DNA from: Marsupella aquatica
Lineage: Eukaryota; Marchantiophyta
DNA length: 64,000 bases
NCBI GenBank assembly: GCA_973895155.1
Contig: OZ316896.1
Span: 16,244,001-16,308,000, forward strand
Direction: 5' to 3'
The position numbers were made by a program, and so were the translations under genes. Numbering within the stretch: the stretch's first letter is position 1; each line of letters starts with the position of its first letter. The notes beneath the pieces are model-generated. The model made no database searches and was not told the origin of the DNA. It was given only the letters and a program-made list of their open reading frames with translations. Below are positions 23,101 through 36,400 of the stretch, piece by piece.

Positions 23101-25063
23101 CTGGGCAGACACAGAGTGTCTTCTCGGAAACCTTCTTAACCTTCACTGAGTAAGGGTTGATCTTCGAAAGGTAGATCCGTGATTTTTTTCCCTTCCTGAT
23201 GTAAAGCCTGAAAAGGCAATTGTCGACACTGAAATAAGGAGTATGCAGGTTAGGTGCTCAGGAGAAGTTACGAGGGAGCGAATTGATAAAGGCCAGTATG
23301 ACTGAGAAATCTAGTTGCTTGACCAATCAAAGTACCAACAGTACTCCTCAATCTATGGCCAGCCTCTCACAGCTGCCAGTCATCAATGGCACGATGAAGG
23401 TCCTCTGTTCTTTGTCCCGCATGCACTACGCATTGCTTTTGATGCCGACTAGGAGCTTCACTAGAAGTAGTATGAGCTTATCTACAAGCAACGTTCTGTA
23501 ATTAAGAGCACCTTTCTCTTTTCAAATTAGCATGAAGTATTGCCTACCACTCAAGCTACACATTCACGGATTTAAAGTCACGGTATGAAGCAACACAATT
23601 ATTAATTTGAACGTCTATGATGTATTATTACTATTCAAGTTATGCGGAACTTTGCCTTGGTTTGCCATCATTATCTGCTTTGGTTTTGCTAACATGGTCG
23701 TTACCTCCATACCTGTTTCCCTTCACTGCACTTGTTTGACCTCAAATTGCATAATTATTGCTCTATCAAATGGACTGGTCCCTTCACTGCACTTGTTTGA
23801 CCTCAAATTGCATAACTATTGCTCTATCAAATGGACTGGTCCCTTATGAAACGTACAACAATGAAATATTTTCCAGATTCTCTTCTTGGTAGCGCTTGCT
23901 TACTTTCCACCATTGAATCAGAACTCGTACACATGTCTTGCTCTCTTAATTTTCTAGTTTCTCTGAGGCAGCTTTGCTGCATTCCCTTGCACATGGAAGG
24001 AGAGAGATCCCATGCACATCTAGGACAAGCTTCTAATGCTGGATAAACATGCCCAACCTGCTGTGTTAAGAGCCCGGTTCAGACGTTTTCCAGTGCACAC
24101 CGGACGTACCTTCTGGGTCTTTGAGATCTGGTTGACATCTTAGAGCAAGTTTCCAGATCAACGTCAATGATGCTAAAAGCTCATGATTACCCATTTTCAG
24201 CAGGGACTTATACTTGCGTATACTGAACACACAAACATTTGGCACAAGGGTGTAATCTTCTAAAGAATCTCATTTGACTTGGCTCACAGGATGATAAAGA
24301 CATGGGACAGGGAACCCCAACGTCGCACCTTGGAGATGTTCACAGCCCTGCAACATTGACGTCTGTGGGGTCTGCAGTGTCTGTTTATGTGGCACCAGAA
24401 GCGGGGACTACTGAAAGGACTTCTGATGAAATGGGAATGGATATTGCTCCAGCTCTACCCCCTATTAAGAATAGTTACAATCATCCATCAGCGCCCTCCC
24501 CAAAGATGCCTGTCGTTCCCCATGGTCCCAGTATGCAGCGCTCCCACCCACCCCGCTTACACTCACCCAAGGTCAGGGATCTCTCTCCTCCTCACTGCAA
24601 GATACCATAATCTCACTGCGTAGCAAGTGCAACATAATTGCATGGGATCTTTCGAACACATTGAGTCCAGATTGAGTTTCGCACTTGTTATGAGCATGGA
24701 TGTCATGAATGCTGCTCCTATCTTAGAGCTTGAGCGGGCGGGAAGACCTCGAGTTGCTTAGAGATAATGACTTTAAGCTTTCGAAGGCTGAGGTTGGATG
24801 ACTTAAATTGGAGTCCGTCCAATCTACAGCAAACCTGTTTAAATGCTATCTACCCAAGTGTTCGGAGATAGATCCTCGAGCTCACTTGAGGAACTGATGT
24901 CCCTGTCCATAATGTGCAGGCCCAAAGTTTGAAAGGTGCGAAAGTACTGAAAGGAACAAAGAGTCATCGTACATTACCTGAATTGTCGCCGAAGAGCACC
25001 ATGAGCGCTTATAAGCCCGGAGAGCCTCCTCCGTACAAAAAGAGAGCAAACAATAGCAAGTAA
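20116..25063 (+). CDS. MOK: MOK-type (RCK family) Ser/Thr kinase, at least 12 exons
   Basis: Exons are 20116-20232, 20514-20593, 20824-20954, 21084-21166, 21416-21486, 21619-21731, 22011-22092, 22256-22384, 22957-23088, 23249-23399, 24290-24571 and 24920-25063. Phases agree throughout, giving 504 residues from the ATG used. Seen: glycine loop GEGTFSEV (6-13), Lys28, HRDIKPEN (121-128), DFGSCR (140-145), activation-loop TEY (154-156) and YRAPE (162-166). DFGSCR in place of DFGLA, ELMDMNIYELIRGRR and PECLLTDGYY mark the MOK branch and separate it from MAK/ICK and from angiosperm MHK. The ~200 C-terminal residues are Ser/Pro-rich and basic. RCK kinases control cilium length and transport in animals and algae; a role in motile sperm is inferred. 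Only five residues precede the glycine loop, where MOK has about ten, so a short upstream exon probably joins at the AG ending at 20105. The donor AAG/GTCCTC after 23399 is weak. Confidence 0.9.
21554..21569 (+). repeat. intronic echo of the next exon's 5' edge (YRAPE)
   Basis: GTATCGTGCTCCAGAG in kinase intron 5 matches the first 16 bases of the following exon (GTATCGAGCTCCCGAG, 21619-21634) at 14 positions and would also encode the YRAPE motif. No AG precedes it, so it is not a usable acceptor. It looks like a relic of a local exon-edge duplication. Confidence 0.5.
23719..23840. repeat. 61-bp tandem duplication in kinase intron 10
   Basis: Two adjacent 61-base copies begin CCCTTCACTGCACTTGTTTG and end at ATGGACTGGT. 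I count one difference between them (AATTATTG versus AACTATTG), so the duplication is young. It lies entirely within the 890-base intron between 23399 and 24290. Confidence 0.9.
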
Positions 25064-25794
25064 GCCCTCGTCTCATACCAGTATTTGTAAACAGCTTTGC
25101 GTGGCGTTCATGTTTGTGCATCAGAAAATGAATACAGGAAAGAGTGACGAACCGAATGAATGCATGCAAGGTATTTTATCAGACTGTTTTCTCCCGTTGG
25201 TTGCTGATGTGAGCTCATGCGCAAGTTATGCTGTTGCAATAATTCTACTTGAAACTTTTCATCCCTTTCTTGAATCGTTGTGCATCCGTCTCGCCCTTGC
25301 ACACCACTTCTTGAAACTTCTGTTTTCTCGTTATGCCTTGTGAGGAGCTTTATAAGTTTCTCAAGTTCCGATTATCACTGGTAGTCGGCGTTTTCGCAGC
25401 ATCCGAGGGTTCGCTGTCGCATAGTCTGGAGGTGTAGAGACCCACACTTGCTCGCCTCTCACTCCCTTCCAACCTCATCAAGCTAAGGGAGTTTTTGCGC
25501 TGCAAGACCTATAGAAATAGACCTTGCAGACGAATGAATGCTTGTTAGGAAATGAAAAAGCCTCGAATTCCCATTTGCTGTGCCTTTTGTGGTAGGATCC
25601 ACTGAAGTATTAAACGGGATTGTCTTCTTGAATCCAATCCGCCATAGATATTCCTCAGTAAGACAGTAACGCAAAGGAATTCATGTTGGTATGAATCATT
25701 CATGTTGGTATGAATAGGGTTCACTGGGGAGAACAAATAGATGAAGGACGGCCCCAGCATTGACAACGGCCTCCAGAGAATCTCACCGAATGAA

Positions 25795-25950
25795 TTCCTT
25801 TTCCTGATTTGAATGTGTTGTGACTCACTCTGGGTGAAACAAATAAACACAAACGGCACGAAGCAAGAGAGCTTCCTTTTCCTGATTTAAATGTGCTGTG
25901 ACTCACTCTGGGTGAAACAAATAAACAAAAAAGGCAAGAAGCAAGAGAGC
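25795..25950. repeat. 78-bp tandem duplication
   Basis: Copies at 25795-25872 and 25873-25950 share TTCCTTTTCCTGATTT, TGTGACTCACTCTGGGTGAA and GAAGCAAGAGAGCTT, with few substitutions (for example GTGTTG versus GTGCTG and CGGCACG versus AGGCAAG). Confidence 0.9.
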
Positions 25951-27136
25951 TTTACACAGCAAGCAGCGCTGTTGCTCGGCGTAGGTGAGCGAGAAAGCAA
26001 TTGTATAGAACGAGAGGGAATGGGAATAGGGCGTTGACATACAGACGAGGACAAATCACTGCGCCATACTTATCAAAAGAATAAGGCCGGTTGATTTCGC
26101 TCCAAACTGATTCGAAATTGGTTGATCCGCACAATTTTAAAATATTCCTGCATCTGGCCCAAACAACTTCCCGCGGAAGCGTTTACGAATAAACGCTCGC
26201 GGGGGAGGGCAGAATACTCCTCTCAATTGGCTATTCATTTGGAAACTATTCTGCAGTAAGAAGCAAGCACTGAAATGCTTTATCTTGATTTGAAGCTCTC
26301 GAATAGCAACAAGTGTGTGCGAGCTTCCAAGTAGGCACCGGCAAAATCCTGTACATAAGCGGGTCCATAGTTGACGTTCTCAAATCCTAATCAAATGGTC
26401 GGACGAGTCGAAGACAGTACTGTAGATAGATCCCCAGCGCATGATCGGAGTTTGTCAACTACCGATCACCGCACGAATTGGAAAAGTCATCCACTGTACT
26501 GTACCGATTGAAACCGCTGCCGGATTAGGAATTGCAGCAGGCTGTGTGAACATATATCTCTAACAAGATTCAGTCGACAGACGGACGGACGATTCAAGGA
26601 GCGTACATGGAGCCAAGGTTCATCGCGGCATTGCAATCTATAGATTGTCACATGCATAGTCCACGGCCAACATTCGAAAATGCAAAGCAACATTCATATC
26701 TAGGACCAGACCTACTTTAGTGTTCAAGTGTTCAGTGTTCAGAGAAAAGATCGACAACACGTGAAGCAAGCCTTGGGTGCGATAAGCCGACCGGAAGAGA
26801 ATGCAGCCCGAAGACCTTCGACATAAATTTTACCAACCCTTACAATAGATCTTTACTGAGACAAACCCTGCATGTAGGAAGTAAGTCGGTCCGACATCCA
26901 CGGAGGATTGAACGAAGCAAGTATAAGGAACTTTTGAGCGAGTGAGTGAGTCAATTTTCGGGACGGCATCAAGTCAGACATGGAGTATATTATACTTACA
27001 TGTGGTGACCCCCGACAGCTATCCAACCACCGATGTCTTAATCCATCCGGCTTGCGTACTGTTTCGCTGCTGCCGCTGTAATTTACTGTGTTTGCTTTCC
27101 ATCGTGCCCTTCTGTCGTTGTGCTGCTGCTTTTACT

Positions 27137-27244
27137 CTTAACTGCAGCTCCTGAGATTAAAACAATGTGGATTGAATGAATGTGAGTGGTCTTAACTGCA
27201 GCTCCTGAGATTAAAACAATGTGAATTGAATGAATGTGAGTAGT
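27137..27244. repeat. 54-bp tandem duplication
   Basis: Copies at 27137-27190 and 27191-27244 begin CTTAACTGCAGCTCCTGAGA. They differ at two positions that I can see (ATGTGGATT/ATGTGAATT and GTGGT/GTAGT), which points to a recent event. Confidence 0.9.
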
Positions 27245-28617
27245 TGCTTTTCGGATGCTTGATCGGATGAGACGAGATGAAATGCATTAATGCAACACTT
27301 GTCAGGAAGCATACTTGCCACCCACGCAGTCCAAAGATGGACGAGGCAGAAATCGAATGTCGTAGACTTCTAGACAGCTTCTGCAAGTCCTGTCAGTAGT
27401 GTGGACTTGAGATAGTAAATGAGATTCCATCCCTTAGGATGATGCGTCATTCGATGTTTAGGTTAGCTCTGATTAGCTATTCATGCCCTGCCTGTCGTGA
27501 AATGTGCATTCCTTGCTTCCTTGCATGCCTGTGGTGAATTTGCTTGTCCCAGTGGTGCAGAGTGTGGTTGTAGGTGTTTGCAGAACGTCGTTCGCTTTCT
27601 TGCGTGCATAATGTGTGTGCAGCTGAGCACGTCGTGGTTGTATGTCTTGGCTGGCTGCAACGCAGAGGAAAAGAAGCAATATACCAGCAACATCTCAGGA
27701 GAGAAGATAGGGACGCCAAGCTGTTGAAGGGCAAAAGCATGGAATCCCAGTCGTATACAGCGCCTGGGATGGGGTTCCCGCATTGTACAACATCCAATGG
27801 ATATTTCAGTAGTGGAAGACCCACCGTAGATCATAAATACCAGAAAACTATGATTTATTAATCAAATATTCTACTTGTGCAATGTCAAGGCATTGAGCAC
27901 ACTTGCTGAAGAGGTTTGATTGTTCATCTTCCAGACTAATTTCAATTCGGAATTGCGAAGTCCTTCGCTGCGCTATCGAAACGGAATGTTCATGCGGAAA
28001 CAGTATTCCTGTCGCATTGTTCATTCCCTGAGTTCTCTTGTATCGCAGAGATGTGTAAAGATAGATGAAGTTTTGAGAAAGCAGTGTGGAAAGCATATTC
28101 TGTTCTACCTTATGAGAAAGGTATGAGGAAAGAATGAGCACTTGTTGAATCTGTTCCTACCTGTTCGAGTCCTGCAGAACTGAGTGGAAAAATACAGGTC
28201 TAAAAGTTATTATGCTTTACTACCCCGTGTTCTGATTTTACTCATTCTTCTAACGGGAAGGCTTTCAATGGGTCCAGAAGTGCCAATTCCGACGAACCTC
28301 TACTGTCGTGAGGGAAAGACACGACGAAATTTTGAAACGAGAGTATTGAGTGAACAAAATCAACGAATAGTACAACACTTCGTGTGGGCTGCAATTGAAG
28401 AGTCAATTTAATCCTTTAATGGGAAAAATCTCATCTCAAAGGTAGAACGGTGGACCCAAGAAACCACTCGACATGGAATTGCTCGGGAACATAGTTCAAC
28501 TTTATTAATTGAAAAAGAAAGAGACATTAGTTTGCAGTGCTGATTAAAGATAAATATACAGACTATGGAGACAGACAATCCTGTCCTAACAAGAAAAGCC
28601 CTCAAAATTCAAAAACC

Positions 28618-30204
<1,587 letters not shown>

Positions 30205-30700
30205 CTTGACAGACGGCAAGAAAAATTCAATTCACACCCGCTAACCTCGAAGCTTTCAATTCTACTTCCAACCCAAATCTAATTACAACCCAAATCAAGA
30301 CTCGCCGACCGGCCTTCCACCTTCCTCCGCCTTTCCACGACGACTCGCATCAGCCCGCACCACCTGAATCTCTCGAGTCTCGACTATCCTCAATCCCTTC
30401 AGAGATCGGGGAATGCAATGCGCAGCGAAGAGGGCTGCCGCTTATACCACAACAGCACAACAGCACCCCCTTCGAATAAAAGCTTCGTTTCCTCTCACTT
30501 CAGTCTCGTCTCGTCTCTTCTCGTCTCGTCTCGTCTAGTCTCTCGTTTCATCTGGCCCGCAATGGCCGCTCTCGTCGCTGCCTTGTCCTCAACCCCACAC
30601 CAGCATCCTTCCTTCTGACCACGGTAGCCTTTGCGCACCTCTGGTCCTCTCCGGAGTCCGGAGAGGAGCGGGAAGAGCAATTTCCTCATGCAATAATGTA
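30205..30700 (-). promoter_or_regulatory. beta-tubulin 5' UTR and probable promoter
   Basis: Upstream of the tubulin ATG, the minus strand carries GGTATAAGC (30442-30450), a TATA-like site about 240 bases before the start codon. Beyond it, a TCTCG-type pentanucleotide array occupies 30504-30545 (CGAGA on the transcribed strand), resembling the GA-rich motifs common in plant core promoters. The transcription start is not defined by sequence alone. Confidence 0.4.
30504..30545. repeat. TCTCG microsatellite
   Basis: Imperfect repeats of GTCTC/TCTCG (TCTCGTCTCGTCTCG), about eight units with single-base interruptions. They lie ~300 bases upstream of the beta-tubulin start. Confidence 0.85.
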
Positions 30701-33254
30701 ACTCAGGGTTAACCCAACCAACTAACCAAGGCTGCCGTTGTCAATCTAAAGATGGCTCGACCGCCTGATATCCGTCCGATCTCCAATCTAACGATACTCG
30801 CTCGCCCGTCTTTCCATGCAATGCGAAGGTCTGCTGCATACCCGGGCATTCAAATTCCTCCGCGCGAGTACTGGACGGACGTTCCCATCATGCCTTCCCG
30901 CCCCTGACAGAAGTACGTGAGGCTCTCCGATCGAGATCCGACGGCTGGGTAATACCGGCTCGGTCCTGGCACTCCTCGCAAGCTGTTCAAGCGTGGTGAA
31001 CAGCGGGGTAACCCAGGGCCGTACCCGAGGGTGGAGTTCGTGCCGTCTGGGATCGGACGGCTTCCAGGGCCTTTAGACGGCCAACGGATTTCTTTTGGTT
31101 ATTTAATTAATCAAACTTATAAAAATAAAAACCCCATTACAGAAGGACAACGGCCAACGGATTATTGAAACCCGACGCACTCGCTGCCGTTACCGCTGGG
31201 TCCACCGGCCAGCACTTTTCGGGGAGAGAAGAGACCGGTGATCAACGGTGGAGACCGTTGGGACAGGGGCGGGCCGGCGAGAGATAGGCAAGCTTTACCG
31301 GGCGGGTAGCCGGTACCGTAATCTGAACTGTGCGGGCTAGTGGACGGGGCCACGTCCGCATCGTGATGACGTGGAGAGGGTTGGAGGAGGTGACGGTGGC
31401 TCAATTCTCAGAGCACGACCGCGCGGAAAAGAAAAGATTGCAAAGGGTGCAAAAAGATGGCGACAAAACTGCAAAAAGATGCCAAAAATTCGGGACCTCG
31501 AGTACGTCCTCACTGGTTGACAATTTCGTCCGTTTCGAGTTTTAGGCCGGTAATGTGGTCAAAAGTGAAATTGTTGGGTTGGAGTCTAGATTCCTCCCCG
31601 CTCCAAAATTTCAAAATTGAACGCTTGATGCCAAAGGATAACACGACAGGATTCGGTTTGTAAGGGAGAAACTGCGTCCACTAAAATCTGATCTAGTATC
31701 CTGGAACATACTTACAATAGGTATTTTGTCCTGTAGAAAAATAGCAGGGCCGTTTCTTATCTGAATGAATTTAATTCTGAAGGAAATCGTAAGCAAAAAT
31801 TTGAAGGTGACAATGAAGATTGTAATGAGCTGCAGCAAAATGGAAGGACATTTTTTCTATCTGAATGAACTTGATTACAAAGGAAATCATAGCAAAATTT
31901 TTAAGGTGACAGTAAAGATTGTAATGAGAAGAGTCCATTCGCAGGTTGGAAGGAAAATGAATACCAAGAAAAGAAGGTTAGATTGGCGATCACACAGAGA
32001 TCAGGCGGTCGAGCCACCCTTAGCAAAATCAAACCCCTAATCATCTAGAACATTCATTGATTGAATCTGGTTTGTTCTACACTCTCTAATCTGTCACAAG
32101 TGATTGAAAATTACATCAGATCTCCTTTGGGTCTTTATTCTCCTTATCATGCTTCACAATGAGTGGGGATAGAACAGTAAGTTTTGCAATCTATTTCCTG
32201 AAACACTAGGACTAGAGGGCCCTCCACCAAACGCTGAAGTTGAGGATTGGGGGTCATTAATTCTTGGTAATATCTCTTATCCAGTCATCTTTTGAAAATT
32301 CTTCTGCCACTCAGACAACATCTTCTCTTGCTCTGTTGAGTAAAACAGGTTCGTTGGATTCATGTGATTCCTGTCAAACTGGTGAGAAAAAGAATAGGTA
32401 ACATTACAATAAGGTAACAATCAGTACCCCAAACACATTAAACCATATTAACTGAATATTCAATGCCTGAATATTCAATGCCAGCTCTTCACTTGCTTGT
32501 GCAGTGCTTGTTGCTTGCCACCAACGGGAAGAATAGTCAGACTTGGAAATCAGCATCAAGCCAACAATAATGTGGGATTTCAATTTTATGGGGCAATGGG
32601 AAGCACATATATCTCACAAGCTTCACTATGACCTTATCTGTCTCACCCTCCACAGCCTTCGCACACAAAAGTCTGAACTATTAAATGTGAGCACACATTG
32701 TGTTTCCCTTGGGTGTATCCCATCCCATGGTCTATGGGAATCTGGAACTGAAATGAGTATTATTGTACTCTACTAAAGCCTAACTAGTACTCTAGAAGTA
32801 AATAGGTTATATAGGCATGACCTAATAGGGTACACTAAAGTTTTCTTGCGTGTTCATGTGGAAGTAGCCTTTGGAGAGGTGAACCATGTATCTTTTGTGT
32901 CAACTACTTGCTCTTTGGATGTTCACATGTGCATCTTGTCTTTGAACAGTCCATTGTTTATCAAAGAATATTCTCCGAAACCTTGTTCAAATGTTGCCTT
33001 GAGACAAATGCAAAAGGCAATTATCATAAGTTGTTGGTTTTCATTTGCCATGACCTGGATCAAGTGCTTTACTCCCAAGATCTGACGGTTGTCCTTTGGT
33101 GGGTATGATAGATGAAGTTTGGTTGGCTTACATTTGCTCTGTTTGTCAGAATGTCATTAGGGCACTGAGTTCTTTGGCCTCCGTGTGGCAGTTATACTTT
33201 TGTATGATGGCACTGCTTGCTCCCCCTTGGCCATGGGGTTTTTGTGGTCTTTAA
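30701..33254. other. gene-free stretch, ~100-bp tandem duplication inside
   Basis: No gene is recognised. At 31758-31830 and 31858-31928 the blocks TATCTGAATGAA, AAGGAAATC, AGGTGACA and AAGATTGTAATGAG recur with a period of about 100 bases. A plus frame at 31765-32040 covers both copies, but its two halves read in different phases relative to the repeat, so it is probably not a protein. GC content falls after 31700. Confidence 0.5.
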
Positions 33255-33482
33255 TCTACAACTATAATAAGTGATCTGCTTTTTTTTGTCCTTCATCCTA
33301 TTACAAAGAGGCTCTTGGGCAAGAAAGATCCACAATCATTGGATTTGAATTTCCCCTGAGCATTGATGAAAAAAACATGCACCCATGACATATATGTGCT
33401 TCCCGCTGCCCCATAAATGCCCCAGCCCAACTCTCTATGGGCCAGCCCTCCTTGCAGAGTGCAACACACCGGCATAGGGCTC
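33255..33482. repeat. ~230-bp repeat, copy C
   Basis: Same order of blocks as copies A and B (2264-2735): CTACAACTATAATAAG, TTTGTCCTTC, CCCATAAATGCCCC, CTATGGGCCAGCCCTCC and GGCATAGGGCT, in the same orientation. Its presence 31 kb away shows a dispersed family and not only a local tandem. Confidence 0.8.
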
Positions 33483-36400
33483 GTTTATGTATAAAAGAAG
33501 TCTCCCAGGAATCTAACAAAAAATAAGCTCGGAGATGGATTGCCAATCACTCTACTCGTCCAAAACTTGAGAAAATGTCTACTAATGCCCTCGTCCCAAG
33601 TAAGAGCCCCAGGACAGGTTAACAAAAATCGGTAAAAAAAACCAATGGCCCTGCCAATAAATTGTAAATGAAAATACAAAGAAAAACAAGAAACACGTAT
33701 TTGATTACCGAAATCGTGCTCTTGGTAAACAGTCGGCTTTGAATTTGGATCGAGAAACGGATATGGATGTCACGAACGGCACATCAGTCTGGTTACTGTA
33801 GAACTCACCCGGCAAACGTCCGGTTCGTCAAGCGTGTAGTACAGTTCACTACACTACAGTCACTGTAGAGACCACATCCCACCTGACTGCCCTGTACAGT
33901 TGTAATCGCGAGGGAGACGGCGACGGCGCACAGTTGTAGAAAGGCCGTCGGTAGAATGAGCCGCGCACGTGATCGTGTCCAAAGAAGGCGGCCACAAAGA
34001 CGAAAACGAAAGCGAAAGCGAAGGCGAAAACCCTACAGTTCGCGATTCGCGATTGCCTGCGCCCAGTGTTGCAGGCACATGGGGGCAAAACACACAGGAC
34101 CGAACACTTCGCGAGCGACAGTGACGATGAGTGCGTTCCAGAATGGTTGGGATTGTGGTGGCTGGCGATGGTGGGATTATGGTGGCGAAAAGCAGGCTGT
34201 CGGACCGTGACGCCCTTCTCCACTCCTCTGCTCATCTCGACTTCACTGGAAGCACGACCGCTGCCAACTGCCCGATGCAGGGTTTTTGTTTGTCGCAAAG
34301 ACGATTCACGTGCTCTGCTGCGAAGGATTTGATCTTGATCGGTCTGGAGTCTACACAACCCTATCCTGCTCGCATTCTTCGTGTCATTCTTCCCAGTCGA
34401 TCAGATCTAATCCACAGAGTCCTTTAGTGAAAGTGGGCACAGAATGTTCCTGACTGACAGAGAGAGGGTTTGGGATTCTTTCCGCTGTTTAGTTGGGTTT
34501 TTAGCCATCGGGATTTAATCCATTCGGACTTGTAGAGAGAACTTACTGCCAGCAAAGCTAACAATCGTCCACGACGTACAGAAGACTGTACACAATTCTG
34601 TCACATCCAACCGGATTGATTCCAAGAATTGTCGTTCTTCTGACCTACTGTTCCTTTGACTTCCATTTTTTCTTCTTAAATTCCAGTACTGGAATACTGT
34701 ACTGGATTTGTGAGAAAAAGCAGAATTTTGATTCCATTTTTCTGTTGGAAAGCTTTCTGCCAAACCTACCGTGGTCAGCCATCCGTTGAATTATAATCTG
34801 TAATTTTTGTTGTCGAATCTCAAGAAATTATCCATGCACCCAGAGTGAGCTTTTTTAGTTGACGAATCTAAAAACCTTATCCATGCACCCAAAGTGACCT
34901 TTTGAGTATCATACCCTCGTACTACAATGATTAAACTTAGATCCCTTCAAGATTTTTCACTGATTTTTCACTTTGTATTTCTCTGTACTTTACTCTGTGG
35001 GCATTCTCAGACTTGTCCACTACTAGTCTGTTCGTACAAAAAATGTTCTCAAATTGCATGAAATTTGAGTGTCGTAAGTATGGAGAATCTGAAATTGTAG
35101 GAGCGAAAAATCTTTCACTGATAAGAGTGTAATAACTCTAAAATGATAGTCTCTCAAAAGTTGGGGCCCTCGGTTTTGAGGACATTATAGCGCACAATCG
35201 GAAGGTAGTGTGTATTATTTTGCATAGACAGAATCAGGCATCAGGAAAAGGGGTCAATTATTGACTATGGGTACCCCACTCCATCTCTTAAAACAACCAC
35301 TGCCGGGTCACTTTATTGACTTTGGTTGTCCCACTCCATCTCTTAAACCACCACCGTCACTCAACCCCTGAGAGCGTGTCCAAAGGTTCCTGGGGATGGT
35401 TACTGTAAGGAGTGTATATCCAACACTCTCTTTTTCAGTTTACTGTCAGTAGCAATCATGGTCAAATGAAACTCATCCTCAACCCCTACTGGATAATGTC
35501 TTCACCCTAGAAATAAGCTTCAACCACAGCATATAGTAGAATCTTGAAAACCCAACAAGAAACCCACTAGAAATGCAAAACTGTATATTGTCTCCCAAAT
35601 AGAGATCCACTCACCAAAAAACCTAATGCCTGAAAATCAGTAGGACTCATTCTCCTCTTTTTAGTCCCTTTCATTGATCATAGTGGGCCCATCATGGCTG
35701 AGAGCTGCTTTTCTGCCTTTTGTTCGATTTTTGGACCCATATCTACAATTGCTTCTCAACCTTAAAAATGATTATCAAACTCGGGACCTTTTCAATTGCC
35801 AAGACGAGGACAATAAAGCCTTTCTTCCCCTTTGCCACTATTAAAATATAGATTCGAAGGAAATGATTATAAATACCGCAAACACTGATGTATTCTTGGA
35901 GCGTTCTCCAGGATATCCCAGAAATATTTATTTCTCAGTTCTTCAAACATAACGATGAGTATGCCCCAATAGGCATGAATGGAAGGGTTATGATCTGGAT
36001 AATATGAGGCCTACTGTAGTGGAAATCCCCCAAGCAAAGCCTAAACCTAGCCTCCCAGCCCCAAAGCACCAGCACGTGTGCATTTCTGGACGTATTTTGT
36101 GGTTTCATGGAGTTTTGTTGGAAGCGGGGTGGGTCACTCCTACTTGCAGTGCCATGGGAGTCCCAGGTCCTTGCTTGTGGGTTCAAATGCAACATATTAC
36201 AAATGTGTTATCAGCCAAAGGAGCTTGTGGTAGAAGTAGGAATTATACTAAAATTAAAATTTATTTAAACCAAAGTTATCCCCGCAAGCTACTTGCATAT
36301 ATTGCTCAAAGGCAATTTTGCCTTGAATCAAACGAACTAACAAAAAGTGACAATCATTCGACTTGGAAGAAGTAAGCCACGAAGAATCGGACCTTCCAGA

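Larger units (their letters stand above)
25064..28617. other. convergent intergenic region, kinase and beta-tubulin 3' ends
   Basis: Both neighbouring genes end towards this region, so it should carry two 3' UTRs and no promoter for either gene. It contains a 78-bp tandem duplication at 25795-25950 and a 54-bp one at 27137-27244. Overlapping minus frames of ~115 codons at 27477-27834 are in different phases of the same DNA and show no motif. No gene is supported. Confidence 0.5.

Noticed and set aside
33849-34358. 169-codon minus frame and overlapping basic plus frames
   Set aside because: All run through a GAAAGC-type microsatellite that keeps several frames open at once and gives KR- or SF-rich peptides.
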